64,000 bases of DNA, taken from Pseudomonas sp. B21-056. Lineage in GTDB: Bacteria; Pseudomonadota; Gammaproteobacteria; Pseudomonadales; Pseudomonadaceae. The stretch lies in contig NZ_CP087203.1 in the NCBI RefSeq assembly GCF_026016325.1, positions 2,418,001-2,482,000 of the forward strand. The letters are read 5' to 3'. The notes beneath the pieces were generated by a model. It was not told the origin of the DNA. It did not search any database and saw only the letters and a program-made list of their open reading frames with translations. The position numbers and the translations under genes were made by a program. Shown here piece by piece: positions 17,422 to 27,235 of the stretch (the first letter of the stretch is position 1; each line of letters starts with the position of its first letter).

Positions 17422-18270
17422 ATGCATCGCCGACCTTCCTTGTTCAAAGCGTGTGTTTTTCTCTTCGCGGCCACGACGGCTGCCATGGGGGTCGCTCAGG
17501 CGGCCGACAGCAAGCTGGACAGCGTGCTGCAGCGGGGGAAATTGATCGTGGGCACGGGCAGCACCAACGCGCCGTGGCACTTCCAGGGAGCGGATGGCAA
17601 GTTGCAGGGGTTTGATATCGACATCGCACGGATGGTCGCCAAGGGTCTGTTCAACGACCCGGAAAAAGTCGAGTTTGTGGTGCAGTCTTCCGATGCACGT
17701 ATTCCCAACCTGCTGACCGACAAGGTCGACATGAGCTGCCAGTTCATCACCGTGACCGCCAGCCGCGCCCAGCAAGTCGCTTTCACCTTGCCGTACTACC
17801 GCGAAGGGGTGGGCCTGTTGCTGCCGGCCAACAGCAAGTACAAGGAAATCGAAGACCTCAAGGCCGCCAGCAACGGCGTCACCGTGGCGGTGTTGCAGAA
17901 CGTCTACGCCGAAGAGCTGGTGCACCAGGCGCTGCCCAAGGCCAAGGTCGACCAGTACGACAGCGTCGACCTGATGTACCAGGCAGTGAACTCCGGTCGT
18001 GCCGATGCCGCGGCCACCGACCAGTCCTCGGTCAAGTACCTGATGGTGCAGAACCCTGGCCGCTATCGCAGCCCGGCGTATGCCTGGAGCCCGCAAACCT
18101 ACGCCTGTGCGGTCAAGCGCGGCGATCAGGATTGGCTGAACTTCGTCAACACCACCTTGCATGAAGCCATGACCGGCGTGGAATTCCCCACCTACGCCGC
18201 GTCGTTCAAGCAGTGGTTCGGCGTCGAGCTGCCGTCGCCGGCGATCGGTTTCCCCGTTGAATTCAAATGA
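17422..18270 (+). CDS. Polar amino-acid ABC transporter, periplasmic binding protein
   Basis: A 282-residue class III solute-binding protein (PBPb/HisJ type) with a signal peptide ending near AQA (residue ~27). The LIVGTG, GFDIDIARMVA and DKVDMSCQFITVT segments are typical of the amino-acid binding family. The ATG at 17422 is preferred over an in-frame GTG 9 bp earlier because TGGAG precedes it. It is the first gene of an operon with two permeases, an ATPase and RidA. The ligand is unknown; the D-amino-acid enzyme downstream suggests a D-amino acid or related compound. Confidence 0.88.
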   Translation: MHRRPSLFKACVFLFAATTAAMGVAQAADSKLDSVLQRGKLIVGTGSTNAPWHFQGADGKLQGFDIDIARMVAKGLFNDPEKVEFVVQSSDARIPNLLTDKVDMSCQFITVTASRAQQVAFTLPYYREGVGLLLPANSKYKEIEDLKAASNGVTVAVLQNVYAEELVHQALPKAKVDQYDSVDLMYQAVNSGRADAAATDQSSVKYLMVQNPGRYRSPAYAWSPQTYACAVKRGDQDWLNFVNTTLHEAMTGVEFPTYAASFKQWFGVELPSPAIGFPVEFK

Positions 18271-18324
18271 CCCCGTGAGCCCGGGATGCCCCTTGCGGGC
18301 GTCCCGTCGAAGGTATTGCCGACC

Positions 18325-18987
18325 ATGAACTATCAGTTGAACTTTGCCGCCGTCTGGCGCGATTTCGACACCTTGCTGGCGGGGCTCGGCCTGGGGCTCA
18401 GCCTGGCGCTGGTGTCGATCGCCATCGGTTGCGTGATCGGCCTGGCGATGGCATTCGCGCTGCTCAGCAAACACCGGGTCTTGCGCGTGCTGGCGTCGGT
18501 GTATGTCACGGTGATCCGCAACACGCCGATCCTGGTGCTGATCCTGTTGATCTACTTCGCCTTGCCGAGCCTCGGCATTCGCCTGGACAAGCTGCCGTCG
18601 TTCGTCATCACCCTGTCGTTGTACGCCGGTGCCTACCTCACCGAAGTGTTCCGCGGTGGGTTGATGAGCATCCACAAGGGCCAGCGCGAAGCAGGCTTGG
18701 CGATCGGCCTGGGCGAGTGGCAGGTGAAAGCCTATGTCACCGTGCCGGTGATGCTGCGCAACGTGTTGCCGGCCTTGTCGAACAACTTCATTTCGCTGTT
18801 CAAGGACACCTCCCTGGCGGCGGCGATTGCCGTGCCGGAGCTGACCTATTACGCCCGCAAGATCAACGTGGAGAGCTACCGGGTGATCGAAACCTGGCTG
18901 GTGACCACGGCCCTGTATGTCGCGGCCTGTTATCTCATTGCCATGGTGCTGCGGTATTTCGAGCAGCGCCTGGCGATCCGCCGTTAG
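18325..18987 (+). CDS. Amino-acid ABC transporter permease 1 (HisM/GltJ-type)
   Basis: A 220-residue inner-membrane protein with about five helices. It carries the His/Glu/Gln-family signature YVTVIRNTPILVLILLIYF and the EAA loop EAGLAIGLGEWQ...VPVMLRNVLPALSN that docks to the ATPase. The ATG at 18325 is chosen because homology starts there and GAAGG lies upstream. It forms a heterodimer with the permease encoded 9 bp downstream. Confidence 0.9.
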   Translation: MNYQLNFAAVWRDFDTLLAGLGLGLSLALVSIAIGCVIGLAMAFALLSKHRVLRVLASVYVTVIRNTPILVLILLIYFALPSLGIRLDKLPSFVITLSLYAGAYLTEVFRGGLMSIHKGQREAGLAIGLGEWQVKAYVTVPVMLRNVLPALSNNFISLFKDTSLAAAIAVPELTYYARKINVESYRVIETWLVTTALYVAACYLIAMVLRYFEQRLAIRR

Positions 18988-18996
18988 GAGCGTCCC

Positions 18997-19659
18997 ATGT
19001 ACGAATCCCCCAGTTGGTTGCATGAGTTATGGGTCGCCCGGGATACGCTGTGGGCCGGTTTCCTGACCAGCGTGCAGTGTTCGGTGCTGGCGATTTTGCT
19101 GGGCACCTTGATTGGCCTGTTCGCCGGGCTGGTGCTGACCTACGGCCGCACCTGGATGCGCGCGCCGTTTCGCTTCTATGTCGACCTGATTCGCGGCACG
19201 CCGGTGTTCGTGCTGGTGCTGGCCTGTTTCTATATGGCTCCGGCGCTGGGCTGGCAGATCAGTGCGTTCCAGGCCGGTGTCCTGGGCCTGACGCTGTTCT
19301 GTGGCTCGCACGTGGCCGAGATCGTGCGCGGTGCCTTGCAGGCGTTGCCCCGTGGACAGATGGAAGCCAGCCAGGCCATCGGCCTGACGTTCTTCCAGGC
19401 TCTGGCCTATGTGCTGTTGCCCCAGGCGCTGCGGCAGATCCTGCCGACCTGGGTCAATTCCTCCACCGAGATCGTCAAGGCCTCGACCCTGCTGTCGGTG
19501 ATCGGCGTTGCCGAGCTGCTGCTCAGCACCCAGCAGATCATCGCCCGGACCTTCATGACCCTGGAGTTCTATCTGTTCGCCGGGTTTCTCTTTTTCATCA
19601 TCAATTACGCCATCGAATTGCTCGGGCGGCACATTGAAAAGCGGGTGGCCTTGCCATGA
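18997..19659 (+). CDS. Amino-acid ABC transporter permease 2
   Basis: A 220-residue paralogue of the preceding permease, with the [20 protein letters not shown] signature and an EAA-type loop ([26 protein letters not shown]). Its stop overlaps the ATPase start by 4 bp, so translation is coupled. It is predicted to complete the transmembrane heterodimer. Confidence 0.9.
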   Translation: MYESPSWLHELWVARDTLWAGFLTSVQCSVLAILLGTLIGLFAGLVLTYGRTWMRAPFRFYVDLIRGTPVFVLVLACFYMAPALGWQISAFQAGVLGLTLFCGSHVAEIVRGALQALPRGQMEASQAIGLTFFQALAYVLLPQALRQILPTWVNSSTEIVKASTLLSVIGVAELLLSTQQIIARTFMTLEFYLFAGFLFFIINYAIELLGRHIEKRVALP

Positions 19660-20447
19660 CTGACGTTTCGACTCCCTCCAACGCCCAACCGCTGCTGGAC
19701 ATTCGCGGTCTGCACAAACAATACGGCCCGCTGGAAGTGCTCAAGGGCGTCGACCTGAGCATGCAGCGCGGCAATGTCGTCACGCTGATCGGCTCCAGCG
19801 GTTCGGGCAAGACCACACTGCTGCGCTGCGTGAACATGCTGGAAGAATTCCAGGGCGGGCGGATCATGCTCGACGGCGAGTCCATCGGCTACGACGAAGT
19901 CGATGGCAAGCGTGTGCGCCATCCCGAAAAAGTCATCGCCCGGCACCGCGCGATGACCGGCATGGCGTTCCAGCAATTCAACCTGTTTCCCCATCTGACT
20001 GCGTTGCAGAACGTCACCCTGGGCCTGCTCAAGGTGAAGAAACTGCACAAGGACGAAGCGGTGGCCCTGGCCGAGAAATGGTTGGAGCGGGTCGGCCTGC
20101 TGGAACGCCGCGATCACTTTCCCGGTCAGTTGTCCGGCGGCCAGCAACAGCGGGTGGCGATTGCCCGGGCGATTGCGATGAACCCCAGCCTGATGCTATT
20201 CGACGAGGTCACTTCGGCCCTCGATCCGGAACTGGTGGGCGAGGTGCTGAACGTGATCAAAGGCCTGGCCGAAGACGGCATGACCATGTTGCTGGTGACC
20301 CACGAAATGCGTTTCGCCTTCGAGGTCTCCGACAAGATCGTGTTCATGAACCAGGGCCGTATCGAAGAGCAGGGGCCGCCAAAGGAATTGTTCGAGCGGC
20401 CGCAGTCGCCGCGCCTGGCGGAATTTCTCAAGAACACCCGTTTTTAA
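19656..20447 (+). CDS. Amino-acid ABC transporter ATP-binding protein
   Basis: A 263-residue ATPase with Walker [11 protein letters not shown]-loop [10 protein letters not shown], signature [15 protein letters not shown], Walker [15 protein letters not shown] and switch VTHEM. This is the GlnQ/HisP class. All catalytic motifs are intact. It overlaps the upstream permease by 4 bp. Confidence 0.93.
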   Translation: MTDVSTPSNAQPLLDIRGLHKQYGPLEVLKGVDLSMQRGNVVTLIGSSGSGKTTLLRCVNMLEEFQGGRIMLDGESIGYDEVDGKRVRHPEKVIARHRAMTGMAFQQFNLFPHLTALQNVTLGLLKVKKLHKDEAVALAEKWLERVGLLERRDHFPGQLSGGQQQRVAIARAIAMNPSLMLFDEVTSALDPELVGEVLNVIKGLAEDGMTMLLVTHEMRFAFEVSDKIVFMNQGRIEEQGPPKELFERPQSPRLAEFLKNTRF

Positions 20448-20472
20448 TCCCATTCAAGTAAGGAGAACACCC

Positions 20473-20859
20473 ATGAGCATCAAGCGCTACGGCACCGGCA
20501 GCACCGCAGGCGGCGGCCAGCCACGGCCATTCGCCCGCGCCGTCGAGGCCGATGGCTGGCTGCATGTGTCCGGCCAGGTCCCGGCGCTGGACGGCGAGAT
20601 CATAGTCGGCGGCATCGTCGAGCAGACGCACCAGACCATGAAGAACCTGATCGCCATTCTCGAAGAGGCCGGTTACGGCCTGGAAGACGTGGTGCGTTGC
20701 GGTGTCTGGTTGGAAGACCCGCGGGATTTCTGGAGCTTCAACAAGGTGTTCGGCGAATACTTCAGCCCCGAACACGCCCCGGCCCGGGCCTGTGTGCAGG
20801 CGAGCATGATGGTGGATTGCAAGGTCGAGATCGATTGTGTGGCCTACAAGAAGAAATGA
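20473..20859 (+). CDS. RidA family protein (2-iminobutanoate/2-iminopropanoate deaminase type)
   Basis: A 128-residue YjgF/YER057c/UK114 protein that hydrolyses reactive enamine/imine intermediates released by PLP-dependent dehydratases and by amino-acid oxidases. Family segments ARAVEADGWLHVSGQVP and the terminal VQASMMVDCKVEIDCVAY are present. The classical RidA catalytic Arg region appears as ARACVQAS. AAGGAG precedes the ATG. Its place between an amino-acid transporter and a D-amino-acid PLP enzyme fits removal of an imine made by that enzyme. Confidence 0.88.
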   Translation: MSIKRYGTGSTAGGGQPRPFARAVEADGWLHVSGQVPALDGEIIVGGIVEQTHQTMKNLIAILEEAGYGLEDVVRCGVWLEDPRDFWSFNKVFGEYFSPEHAPARACVQASMMVDCKVEIDCVAYKKK

Positions 20860-20865
20860 TCACCT

Positions 20866-20995
20866 GTGGCGAGGGGATTTATCCCCGCTGGGCTGCGGAG
20901 CGGCCCCCAACAAGCCACTGCGGTGTGTCAGATTGCATGCAGTCAGCTTTATTGGGGCTGCTCCGCAGCCCAGCGGGGATAAATCCCCTCGCCAC
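20866..20995. repeat. Family A intergenic inverted repeat, copy 3
   Basis: GTGGCGAGGGGATTTATCCC opens the element and its exact inverse closes it at 20995, with GGGGCTGCTCCGCAGCCC inside. It separates the transporter genes from the regulator, so the latter may need its own promoter. Confidence 0.85.
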
Positions 20996-21058
20996 AGGGA
21001 GCTGTGGGCAGCTTGTAGTCTGGGTACACTCGCGGCCATCTGAATGGGAACCAACGAC

Positions 21059-21823
21059 ATGACCGAAGACACCATCAAACGCCGGGCCCGGGGACTGGAT
21101 CGGGCGTTCGATATCCTCGATTTCCTCAAGGAGATCGGCCAGCCGCTGCGCCCGAACGACATTGCCAGCGGCATCGGCAGCCCCAAGTCCACGGTCTACG
21201 AACTGGTGGCGTCGCTGCTGGAGCGACGCATCCTTGAACCGGTGGGCAAGGAAGGCCACGTCTACCTGGGCCGCCAGCTGTACTTTCTCGGGCAGGCGCA
21301 CCTGCGGCATTTCGACCTGAGTCGCGAGGCCGATCACGCCTTGCAGGAGATCGTCAGCCGGACCCGGGAAACCGCGCAGATGTGCCTGCTCAATGGGCGC
21401 AAATACACGGTGGCGCTGATGAAGGAGGGCGAGCGGCATTTTCGCATTTCATCGGACATCGGTGAAAACGCGCCGATTCCCTGGACTGCCTCCGGTCGCC
21501 TGTTGCTGGCGCATCTGAGCGACCAGCAGATCGTCGACCTGATCGACCCCGACGATTTCATCCTGCCGGACGGCGAGCGCCTGCCGGTGGAGCAGTTCCT
21601 CAAGGAAATCCGCCAGGCCGGCCTCGATGGATTTTTCTCCTTCGACAGCGTCGCCGACACCTTCACCCACTGCTTCGCCGCCCCGGTCAAAGACCCCAAC
21701 GGCGTGGCCATTGCGACCCTGTGCATCGTCGCCCCCCGGGCCGACGCCAAGAACAATTACGCCGACTACCGCCGGGTGCTGATCGACAGCGCGAACAACC
21801 TGGCCCGGCGCATCAATGAATAG
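21059..21823 (+). CDS. IclR family transcriptional regulator
   Basis: A 254-residue regulator with an N-terminal winged helix (residues ~10-75, including DIASGIGSPKSTVYELVASL) and a C-terminal IclR effector domain with IPWTASGRLLLAHLS and a CFAAPVKDPNG segment. The ATG at 21059 is preferred over one 15 bp upstream because TGGGAA is well placed for it. It probably controls the surrounding transport and catabolic genes. A TTCCG-N6-CGGAA palindrome in front of the operon is a candidate site. Confidence 0.88.
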   Translation: MTEDTIKRRARGLDRAFDILDFLKEIGQPLRPNDIASGIGSPKSTVYELVASLLERRILEPVGKEGHVYLGRQLYFLGQAHLRHFDLSREADHALQEIVSRTRETAQMCLLNGRKYTVALMKEGERHFRISSDIGENAPIPWTASGRLLLAHLSDQQIVDLIDPDDFILPDGERLPVEQFLKEIRQAGLDGFFSFDSVADTFTHCFAAPVKDPNGVAIATLCIVAPRADAKNNYADYRRVLIDSANNLARRINE

Positions 21824-21862
21824 ACAATAGCGGTCAGCCGCGACCGCGAGAGGAGTTCGACC

Positions 21863-23080
21863 ATGTCTTCTGCCATTCAGGACGCTGCTGTAGAGAAGGG
21901 CGCCGCTGCCGTCGGCGCCCACCTGTTGCGCGACGTCAGCCTGCCCGCACTGGTGCTGCATCGCGAGGCGCTTGCGCACAACATTCGCTGGATGCAACAG
22001 TTCGTCAGCAACAGCGGCGCCGAACTGGCGCCCCACGGCAAGACCAGCATGACCCCGGCGCTGTTCCAGCGGCAGCTCGATGCCGGTGCCTGGGGCCTGA
22101 CCCTTGCCACCGCCGTGCAGACCCGTGCCGCCTACGCCCATGGCGTGCGCCGGGTGCTGATGGCCAACCAGTTGGTGGGCACGCCGAACATGGCGCTGAT
22201 CGCCGATCTGCTGGCCGACCCGACGTTCGAGTTCCACTGCATGGTCGATCATCCGGACAGCGTGGCGGACCTGGGCGCGTACTTCGCATCACGGGGCGTG
22301 CGGTTGAATGTGATGATCGAATACGGCGTGGTCGGCGGTCGTTGCGGCTGCCGGAGCGAGGCCGAAGTGTTGGCCCTGGCCGAGGCGATCCGGGCGCAAC
22401 CGGCGCTGGCATTGACCGGTATCGAAGGCTACGAAGGGGTGATCCACGGTGACCACGCCGTCACTGGCATCCGCGCGTTCGCCGCGTCCCTGGTGGGGTT
22501 GGCGGTGCAGTTGCAGGACAGCGGCGCGTTTGCCCTCGATAAACCGATCATCACCGCCTCGGGGTCGGCCTGGTATGACCTGATCGCCGAATCCTTCGAG
22601 GCCCGCAATGCCCACGGGCGTTTCCTCAGCGTGTTGCGTCCCGGCAGTTACGTGGCCCACGACCATGGCATCTACAAGGAGGCCCAGTGCTGCGTACTGG
22701 AACGGCGCGATGACCTGCACGAAGGTCTACGGCCAGCCCTGGAGGTCTGGGCCCACGTGCAGTCGCTGCCGGAACCGGGTTTTGCGGTCATTGCCCTGGG
22801 CAAGCGCGACGTGGCTTACGACGCAGGGCTGCCGGTGCCGCTCAAGCGCTACAAACCCGGATCGGACGCGGTGGCCGGTGACGACGTGAGCGCCTGCAAG
22901 GTGACGGCGGTGATGGACCAGCACGCGTTCATGACGGTGGCGCCGGGGGTCGAGTTGCGCATCGGCGACATTATTGCGTTCGGTACTTCCCACCCGTGCC
23001 TGACTTTCGACAAGTGGCGGGTGGGGTGCCTGGTGGATGAGCAGTTGCGGGTGGTCGAGAGCATGGAGACCTGTTTCTAG
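21863..23080 (+). CDS. D-threonine aldolase-like / amino acid deaminase, PLP-dependent (alanine racemase fold)
   Basis: A 405-residue fold-type III PLP enzyme. The N-terminal LPALVLHREALAHNI is followed by LAPHGKTSMTPALFQ, whose Lys is the expected Schiff-base residue. The C-terminal D-serine-dehydratase-like domain has ITASGSAWYD, and a Cys/His pair near the end (SHPCLTF) suggests the metal site of this group. Members act on D-threonine, D-serine or other beta-hydroxy D-amino acids. AGAGGAG precedes the ATG. It follows the IclR gene by 39 bp. Confidence 0.82.
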   Translation: MSSAIQDAAVEKGAAAVGAHLLRDVSLPALVLHREALAHNIRWMQQFVSNSGAELAPHGKTSMTPALFQRQLDAGAWGLTLATAVQTRAAYAHGVRRVLMANQLVGTPNMALIADLLADPTFEFHCMVDHPDSVADLGAYFASRGVRLNVMIEYGVVGGRCGCRSEAEVLALAEAIRAQPALALTGIEGYEGVIHGDHAVTGIRAFAASLVGLAVQLQDSGAFALDKPIITASGSAWYDLIAESFEARNAHGRFLSVLRPGSYVAHDHGIYKEAQCCVLERRDDLHEGLRPALEVWAHVQSLPEPGFAVIALGKRDVAYDAGLPVPLKRYKPGSDAVAGDDVSACKVTAVMDQHAFMTVAPGVELRIGDIIAFGTSHPCLTFDKWRVGCLVDEQLRVVESMETCF

Positions 23081-23102
23081 CCTTGGGACCGAGTCGTGGC
23101 CA

Positions 23103-23166
23103 TCGCGAGCAGGCTCGCTCCCACAGGGGGAATGCGTTTCAAATGTGGGAGCGAGCCTGCTCGCGA
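23103..23166. repeat. Family B (REP-type) inverted pair, copy 4
   Basis: TCGCGAGCAGGCTCGCTCCCAC and its inverse lie in the 126-bp gap between the PLP enzyme and the sugar kinase. Confidence 0.85.
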
Positions 23167-23206
23167 TGACGGCCTGCCAGACACCACCGAATCATCAGGA
23201 TTATCC

Positions 23207-24124
23207 ATGAGCAACCCGAAACCCCGCATCGCCCTGATCGGTGAGTGCATGATCGAACTGCAACAACGCGCCGACGGCAGCTTGCAGCAAAGCTTCGGCG
23301 GCGACACCCTGAACACCGCGGTATACCTGTCCCGCGCCTTGGGCGACAGGGCCTCGGTGGATTACGTCACGGCCCTGGGCGATGACAGTTTCAGCGACGC
23401 CATGTGCCAGAGCTGGGCCGAGGAAAACATCGGCCTGGACAGGGTCCAGCGCCTGCCCGGCCGCTTGCCGGGTTTGTATTGCATCCAGACCGATGCGGAG
23501 GGCGAGCGACGGTTTCTGTACTGGCGCAACGAAGCGGCGGTGCGCGATTGTTTCACCACACCGGCCGCCGCACCGATCCTGGCGGCGTTGCCGGATTACG
23601 ATGTGCTGTATTTCAGCGGCATCACCCTGGCGGTACTGGGCGAGCAGGGGCGCGGCAAGCTTATCGAAACCCTGATCGAGGCACGTCGACGCGGGGCAAA
23701 GGTAGTGTTCGACAACAACTATCGGCCCAGGCTCTGGGCCTCGGTCGACGCCGCCCGCGCCGCCTATCGCAGCGTACTGCCTTACGTGGAGCTGGCGCTG
23801 CTGACCCTGGACGACGAGCAAGCGCTGTTCGGGCATGCCGACAGCGAGGCAGTGTTCGCCGCCTACGAACAACTTGGCACTCCGGAAGTGGTGCTCAAGC
23901 GCGGCGCCGAGGCGCGCCTGATCCGGTGCGCTGGCCAGTCGTATGAAGTGCCGGGCCAGCGGGTCGAACGGGTGGTGGACACCACGGCGGCGGGGGATTC
24001 GTTCAGTGCGGCGTACCTGGCGAGCCGCTTGATGGGTGGGAGCCCGGTGGCGGCCGCGGAGGCCGGGCATCTGTTGGCGAGTCGGGTGATTCAGGTGCCG
24101 GGGGCGTTGATTCCCCGGTCATGA
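23207..24124 (+). CDS. PfkB family sugar kinase (2-keto-3-deoxygluconate kinase-like)
   Basis: A 305-residue ribokinase-fold enzyme. The N-terminal IALIGECMIELQ and GGDTLNTAVYLSRAL segments are typical of KdgK. The PfkB signature 2 region VDTTAAGDSFSAAYLA holds the catalytic Asp in GAGD form (AAGD). The start at 23207 is chosen because AGGA precedes it and the upstream frame runs through the repeat. Its presence beside D-amino-acid genes is unexpected, and the substrate may be a keto sugar acid. Confidence 0.82.
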   Translation: MSNPKPRIALIGECMIELQQRADGSLQQSFGGDTLNTAVYLSRALGDRASVDYVTALGDDSFSDAMCQSWAEENIGLDRVQRLPGRLPGLYCIQTDAEGERRFLYWRNEAAVRDCFTTPAAAPILAALPDYDVLYFSGITLAVLGEQGRGKLIETLIEARRRGAKVVFDNNYRPRLWASVDAARAAYRSVLPYVELALLTLDDEQALFGHADSEAVFAAYEQLGTPEVVLKRGAEARLIRCAGQSYEVPGQRVERVVDTTAAGDSFSAAYLASRLMGGSPVAAAEAGHLLASRVIQVPGALIPRS

Positions 24125-24143
24125 ACCCACCACAGAACCTCAT

Positions 24144-24230
24144 GTGGGAGCGAGCCTGCTCGCGATGGCGGTGTGTCAGTCAGCATCAATTCAACTGACC
24201 CACCGCTTTCGCGAGCAGGCTCGCTCCCAC
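24144..24230. repeat. Family B (REP-type) inverted pair, copy 5
   Basis: GTGGGAGCGAGCCTGCTCGCGA and its inverse lie ~45 bp apart between the convergent kinase and parvulin genes, and may serve as a bidirectional transcription or RNA-decay barrier. Confidence 0.85.
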
Positions 24231-24254
24231 ATTTGATCGGTGCTGAATGGGGCA

Positions 24255-24530
24255 TCAATCCCGATAAAACACCTGCACCAGGTGATAGCCGAACTTGCTC
24301 TTGATCGGCCCATGGACCACCCGCAGCGGCTTCTTGAAGATCACTGCGTCGATCACGCCGACCATCTGTCCCGGCCGCACTTCACCCAGGTCGCCGCCGC
24401 GTTTGCCGGAGGGGCAGGTGGAGTATTTCTTTGCCAGCACGTCGAACGCCTCGCCCTTGGCGATGCGTTGCTTGAGCTGTTCGGCTTCTTCGGCGGTTTT
24501 CACCAGGATATGGCGGGCTTGGGCTTTCAT
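24255..24530 (-). CDS. Small parvulin-type peptidyl-prolyl isomerase (PpiC)
   Basis: A 91-residue stand-alone rotamase domain, cytosolic with no signal peptide. It begins MKAQARHILVKTAEEAEQLK and has CPSGKRGGDLGEVRPGQM and FGYHLVQV, the core of E. coli PpiC. It is a paralogue of the 93-residue protein at 40368-40649. It is monocistronic and upstream genes are unrelated. Confidence 0.92.
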   Translation of the reverse strand: MKAQARHILVKTAEEAEQLKQRIAKGEAFDVLAKKYSTCPSGKRGGDLGEVRPGQMVGVIDAVIFKKPLRVVHGPIKSKFGYHLVQVFYRD

Positions 24531-24574
24531 CGCAGCGCTGACCTGAACAAAAAAGGGGGCGATTATGCCTCAAC

Positions 24575-27112
24575 TCAGGAGACATGGTTGATCATCGTCC
24601 GAATCTTGTTCGCCAGCAAATCAAGGGTGAAGGGCTTGGCAACCATGTCCATGCCCTGTTCCAGGAAACCCTGGCGTTCGGCGGCTTTCTGCGCGTAACC
24701 GGTCATGAACAGCACCTTCAGGTCGGGCCGATGCTGACGGGCGATTTCCGCCAGTTGCCGGCCATTCATGCCGGGCAGGCCAACGTCGGTGACCAGCAAG
24801 TCGATGCGCTGGCCCGACTCCAGCAGCGGCAGGGCGGTCTTGGCGTCTTCGGCTTCAAGGGCGGTGTAGCCCAGCGCCTGCAACAGGTCGAGCACCAGCA
24901 TCCGCACCGCCGGCTCGTCTTCCACCAGCAGCACGGTTTCTCCTGCGATTGCGGCCGGTGCCTCCGTGGCCGAAGCCTGGGTCGGCTGTTCGGCGGGCGC
25001 CATGCGCAGCCGCGGCAGGTACAACTGCACCCGTGTGCCCTGGCCCGGTACGCTGTCCAGGTTCAGCAGCCCACCCGACTGTTGGGCAAACCCGTAAATC
25101 ATCGACAGCCCCAGGCCGGTGCCCTGGCCGATGGGCTTGGTGGTGAAGAACGGGTCGAAGGCCTTGGCCAGCACGGACGGGGTCATGCCGCTGCCATTGT
25201 CGCTGACGGCAATCATCACGTAGTCCCCGGCCTTGACCGGCTCCAGGGTGCTGATGTCGCTGCCGTCGAGGTAGATATTGGCGGTTTCGACGGTCAGTTC
25301 GCCGCCGTCGGGCATGGCGTCCCGCGCGTTGATCACCAGGTTGAGCAGGGCGTTTTCCAACTGGCTGGCATCGGTGCTGACCGGCCAAAGCTCATCGGCC
25401 AGTTGCAACCGCAGCGCGATGTGGTCACCGGTGGTACGGCTCAGCAGGTCTTCAAGGGAAAGCACCAGGCTATTGGCGTCCAGCGGCTTGCGGTCCAGGG
25501 ACTGGCGCCGGGAAAAGGCCAACAGCCGATGGGTCAGGGCCGCCGCACGGTTGGCCGAGGACACCGCCGCTTCGGTAAAGCGTCCGATCTCGTCGGCGCG
25601 GCCGTTGGCGATGTAGCGCTGCATCAGGTCCAGGCTGCCGAGGATGCCGGTGAGCATGTTGTTGAAGTCATGGGCGATGCCCCCGGTGAGCTGGCCCACG
25701 GCCTCCATCTTCTGGGCATGGCGTAGCGCTTCTTCGGCGCGCTCGCGTTCGAACATTTCGTTTTGCAGGCGGTGGTTGGCTTCGGCCAGTTGCTGGGTGC
25801 GGGCGATCACCCGTTCTTCCAGGGTTTCGTTGAGGTTGCGCAAGGCTTCCTCGGTCTTCTTGCGCTCGGTTTCGTCGATCACAAAAATGTAGAAACCGTT
25901 CACGGCGCCGTCCGCGCCATGGCGGGGCAGGTAGTTGGTCAGTGCATGCCGTGGCCGGCCGTCGCGGTGGGCCGCCTCCACGGCGAAGCTGCACGGTTTA
26001 CCCGCCAGGGCCGCGGCAATCTGTTCGGCGCGGACCGCATAGCCGTCCTCGCCGATCACTTCGCGAATGGTCTTGCCATAGAGTTCCTGCGGGGTCAGGC
26101 CGTACCAGTCCAGGTAGGCGCTGTTGTTCAGGCGGAACCGTTCTTCACGGTCCACGTAGCTGATGAGAATCGGCATGGCGTTGATGATCAGTTGCAGCTC
26201 GGTCTGGCTCTGGCGCAGGGCCTGCTCGGTGCGCTTGCGCTCGGTCAGGTCCAGGGCCGCGCCGAGAAAGCGCTTGGGCCGGCCGTGGCGATCCTTGTAG
26301 CAGCGCCCGCGCACGAACACCCAGCGCAGTTCGCCGTCGGGCTGCAGCAGGCGGTATTCCTCGGCATATTCGGTGCCATGGGTGATGCAATGCTTGATGC
26401 TGCGGGCGACCATCGCCCGGTCCTCGGGGTGCACACCTTCGAGGTAGGCGCTGATGGGCAACTGCCGTGACAGGCTGGGATCGATTCCGTGCAACACGGC
26501 GAAATGCGCGTCGGCGATGAAGCGGTCTTCGCTGATATCCCAGTCCCAGGTGCCCAGGGTATCGGCGGCCGCCAGGGCCAGTTGCAGGCGCTCCTCGCTT
26601 TCCTGCTGGGCCTTGAGGCTGGCCTCGGAGCGTCGTTCGAATTCCAGGGCCAGGCGTCGCCGCTCGCTGGTCTCGATGGCCGTCACCAGGATGCCGGCGA
26701 CAGCGCCGCTTTCGTCACGCACCGGGCTGTAGGTCAAGTCCAGCCAGAGATCGCAGAGGCGGCCGGCGAAAGGCAGGCGCCATTGCTGGTCGCGGCTGGT
26801 GTGCGTGCGGCCTTGCAACACGTTGTGATAAATCGGTTCGCTGACGCTTTTGAGTTCAGGCCATGCCGTGTGGGTCGGCTGGCCGAACGCCTGGGGATGC
26901 TTGTCGCCAGCCAGGCGGGAGAAGGCGTCGTTGTAGAAATGGATCAGCTGCGGCCCCCACAGCACGGCCATCGGCATCGGCGAGTGCAGCACGATGTCCA
27001 CCGCAGTGCGCAGGCTCTGGGGCCAGGCTTGGGCAGCGCCCAGCGGGCTGGAACGCCAGTCCAGTCGGTCGATCAGGCGCTGTGTGCCGCTGCCGGCGGG
27101 TGTTGCGTTCAT
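24575..27112 (-). CDS. Hybrid sensor histidine kinase with PAS domains and C-terminal receiver
   Basis: An 845-residue soluble protein with no clear membrane helix. Order: an N-terminal PAS-like region (to ~150), further PAS/PAC modules (~180-300 and ~310-430), a coiled-coil linker, a HisKA box with [14 protein letters not shown], an HATPase domain with [17 protein letters not shown] and [11 protein letters not shown], then a receiver with [12 protein letters not shown] (phospho-Asp) and MTGYA. The AHDFNN form is typical of PAS hybrid kinases lacking a fixed partner. The ATG at 27112 is preferred to a GTG 3 bp upstream. No response regulator is adjacent; the signal is unknown. Confidence 0.9.
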   Translation of the reverse strand: MNATPAGSGTQRLIDRLDWRSSPLGAAQAWPQSLRTAVDIVLHSPMPMAVLWGPQLIHFYNDAFSRLAGDKHPQAFGQPTHTAWPELKSVSEPIYHNVLQGRTHTSRDQQWRLPFAGRLCDLWLDLTYSPVRDESGAVAGILVTAIETSERRRLALEFERRSEASLKAQQESEERLQLALAAADTLGTWDWDISEDRFIADAHFAVLHGIDPSLSRQLPISAYLEGVHPEDRAMVARSIKHCITHGTEYAEEYRLLQPDGELRWVFVRGRCYKDRHGRPKRFLGAALDLTERKRTEQALRQSQTELQLIINAMPILISYVDREERFRLNNSAYLDWYGLTPQELYGKTIREVIGEDGYAVRAEQIAAALAGKPCSFAVEAAHRDGRPRHALTNYLPRHGADGAVNGFYIFVIDETERKKTEEALRNLNETLEERVIARTQQLAEANHRLQNEMFERERAEEALRHAQKMEAVGQLTGGIAHDFNNMLTGILGSLDLMQRYIANGRADEIGRFTEAAVSSANRAAALTHRLLAFSRRQSLDRKPLDANSLVLSLEDLLSRTTGDHIALRLQLADELWPVSTDASQLENALLNLVINARDAMPDGGELTVETANIYLDGSDISTLEPVKAGDYVMIAVSDNGSGMTPSVLAKAFDPFFTTKPIGQGTGLGLSMIYGFAQQSGGLLNLDSVPGQGTRVQLYLPRLRMAPAEQPTQASATEAPAAIAGETVLLVEDEPAVRMLVLDLLQALGYTALEAEDAKTALPLLESGQRIDLLVTDVGLPGMNGRQLAEIARQHRPDLKVLFMTGYAQKAAERQGFLEQGMDMVAKPFTLDLLANKIRTMINHVS

Positions 27113-27235
27113 CACGGAGTCCCAGGTTGTCGTGTCGCGTCTACTATCCTCTGAAGGAGGTAAGCGCGGGTTGGTCTGCAGAGGTACGTGCTCGGGTCAG
27201 CTTGTTTCATTGATGTCTCGCGGAAGTTTCAGACC

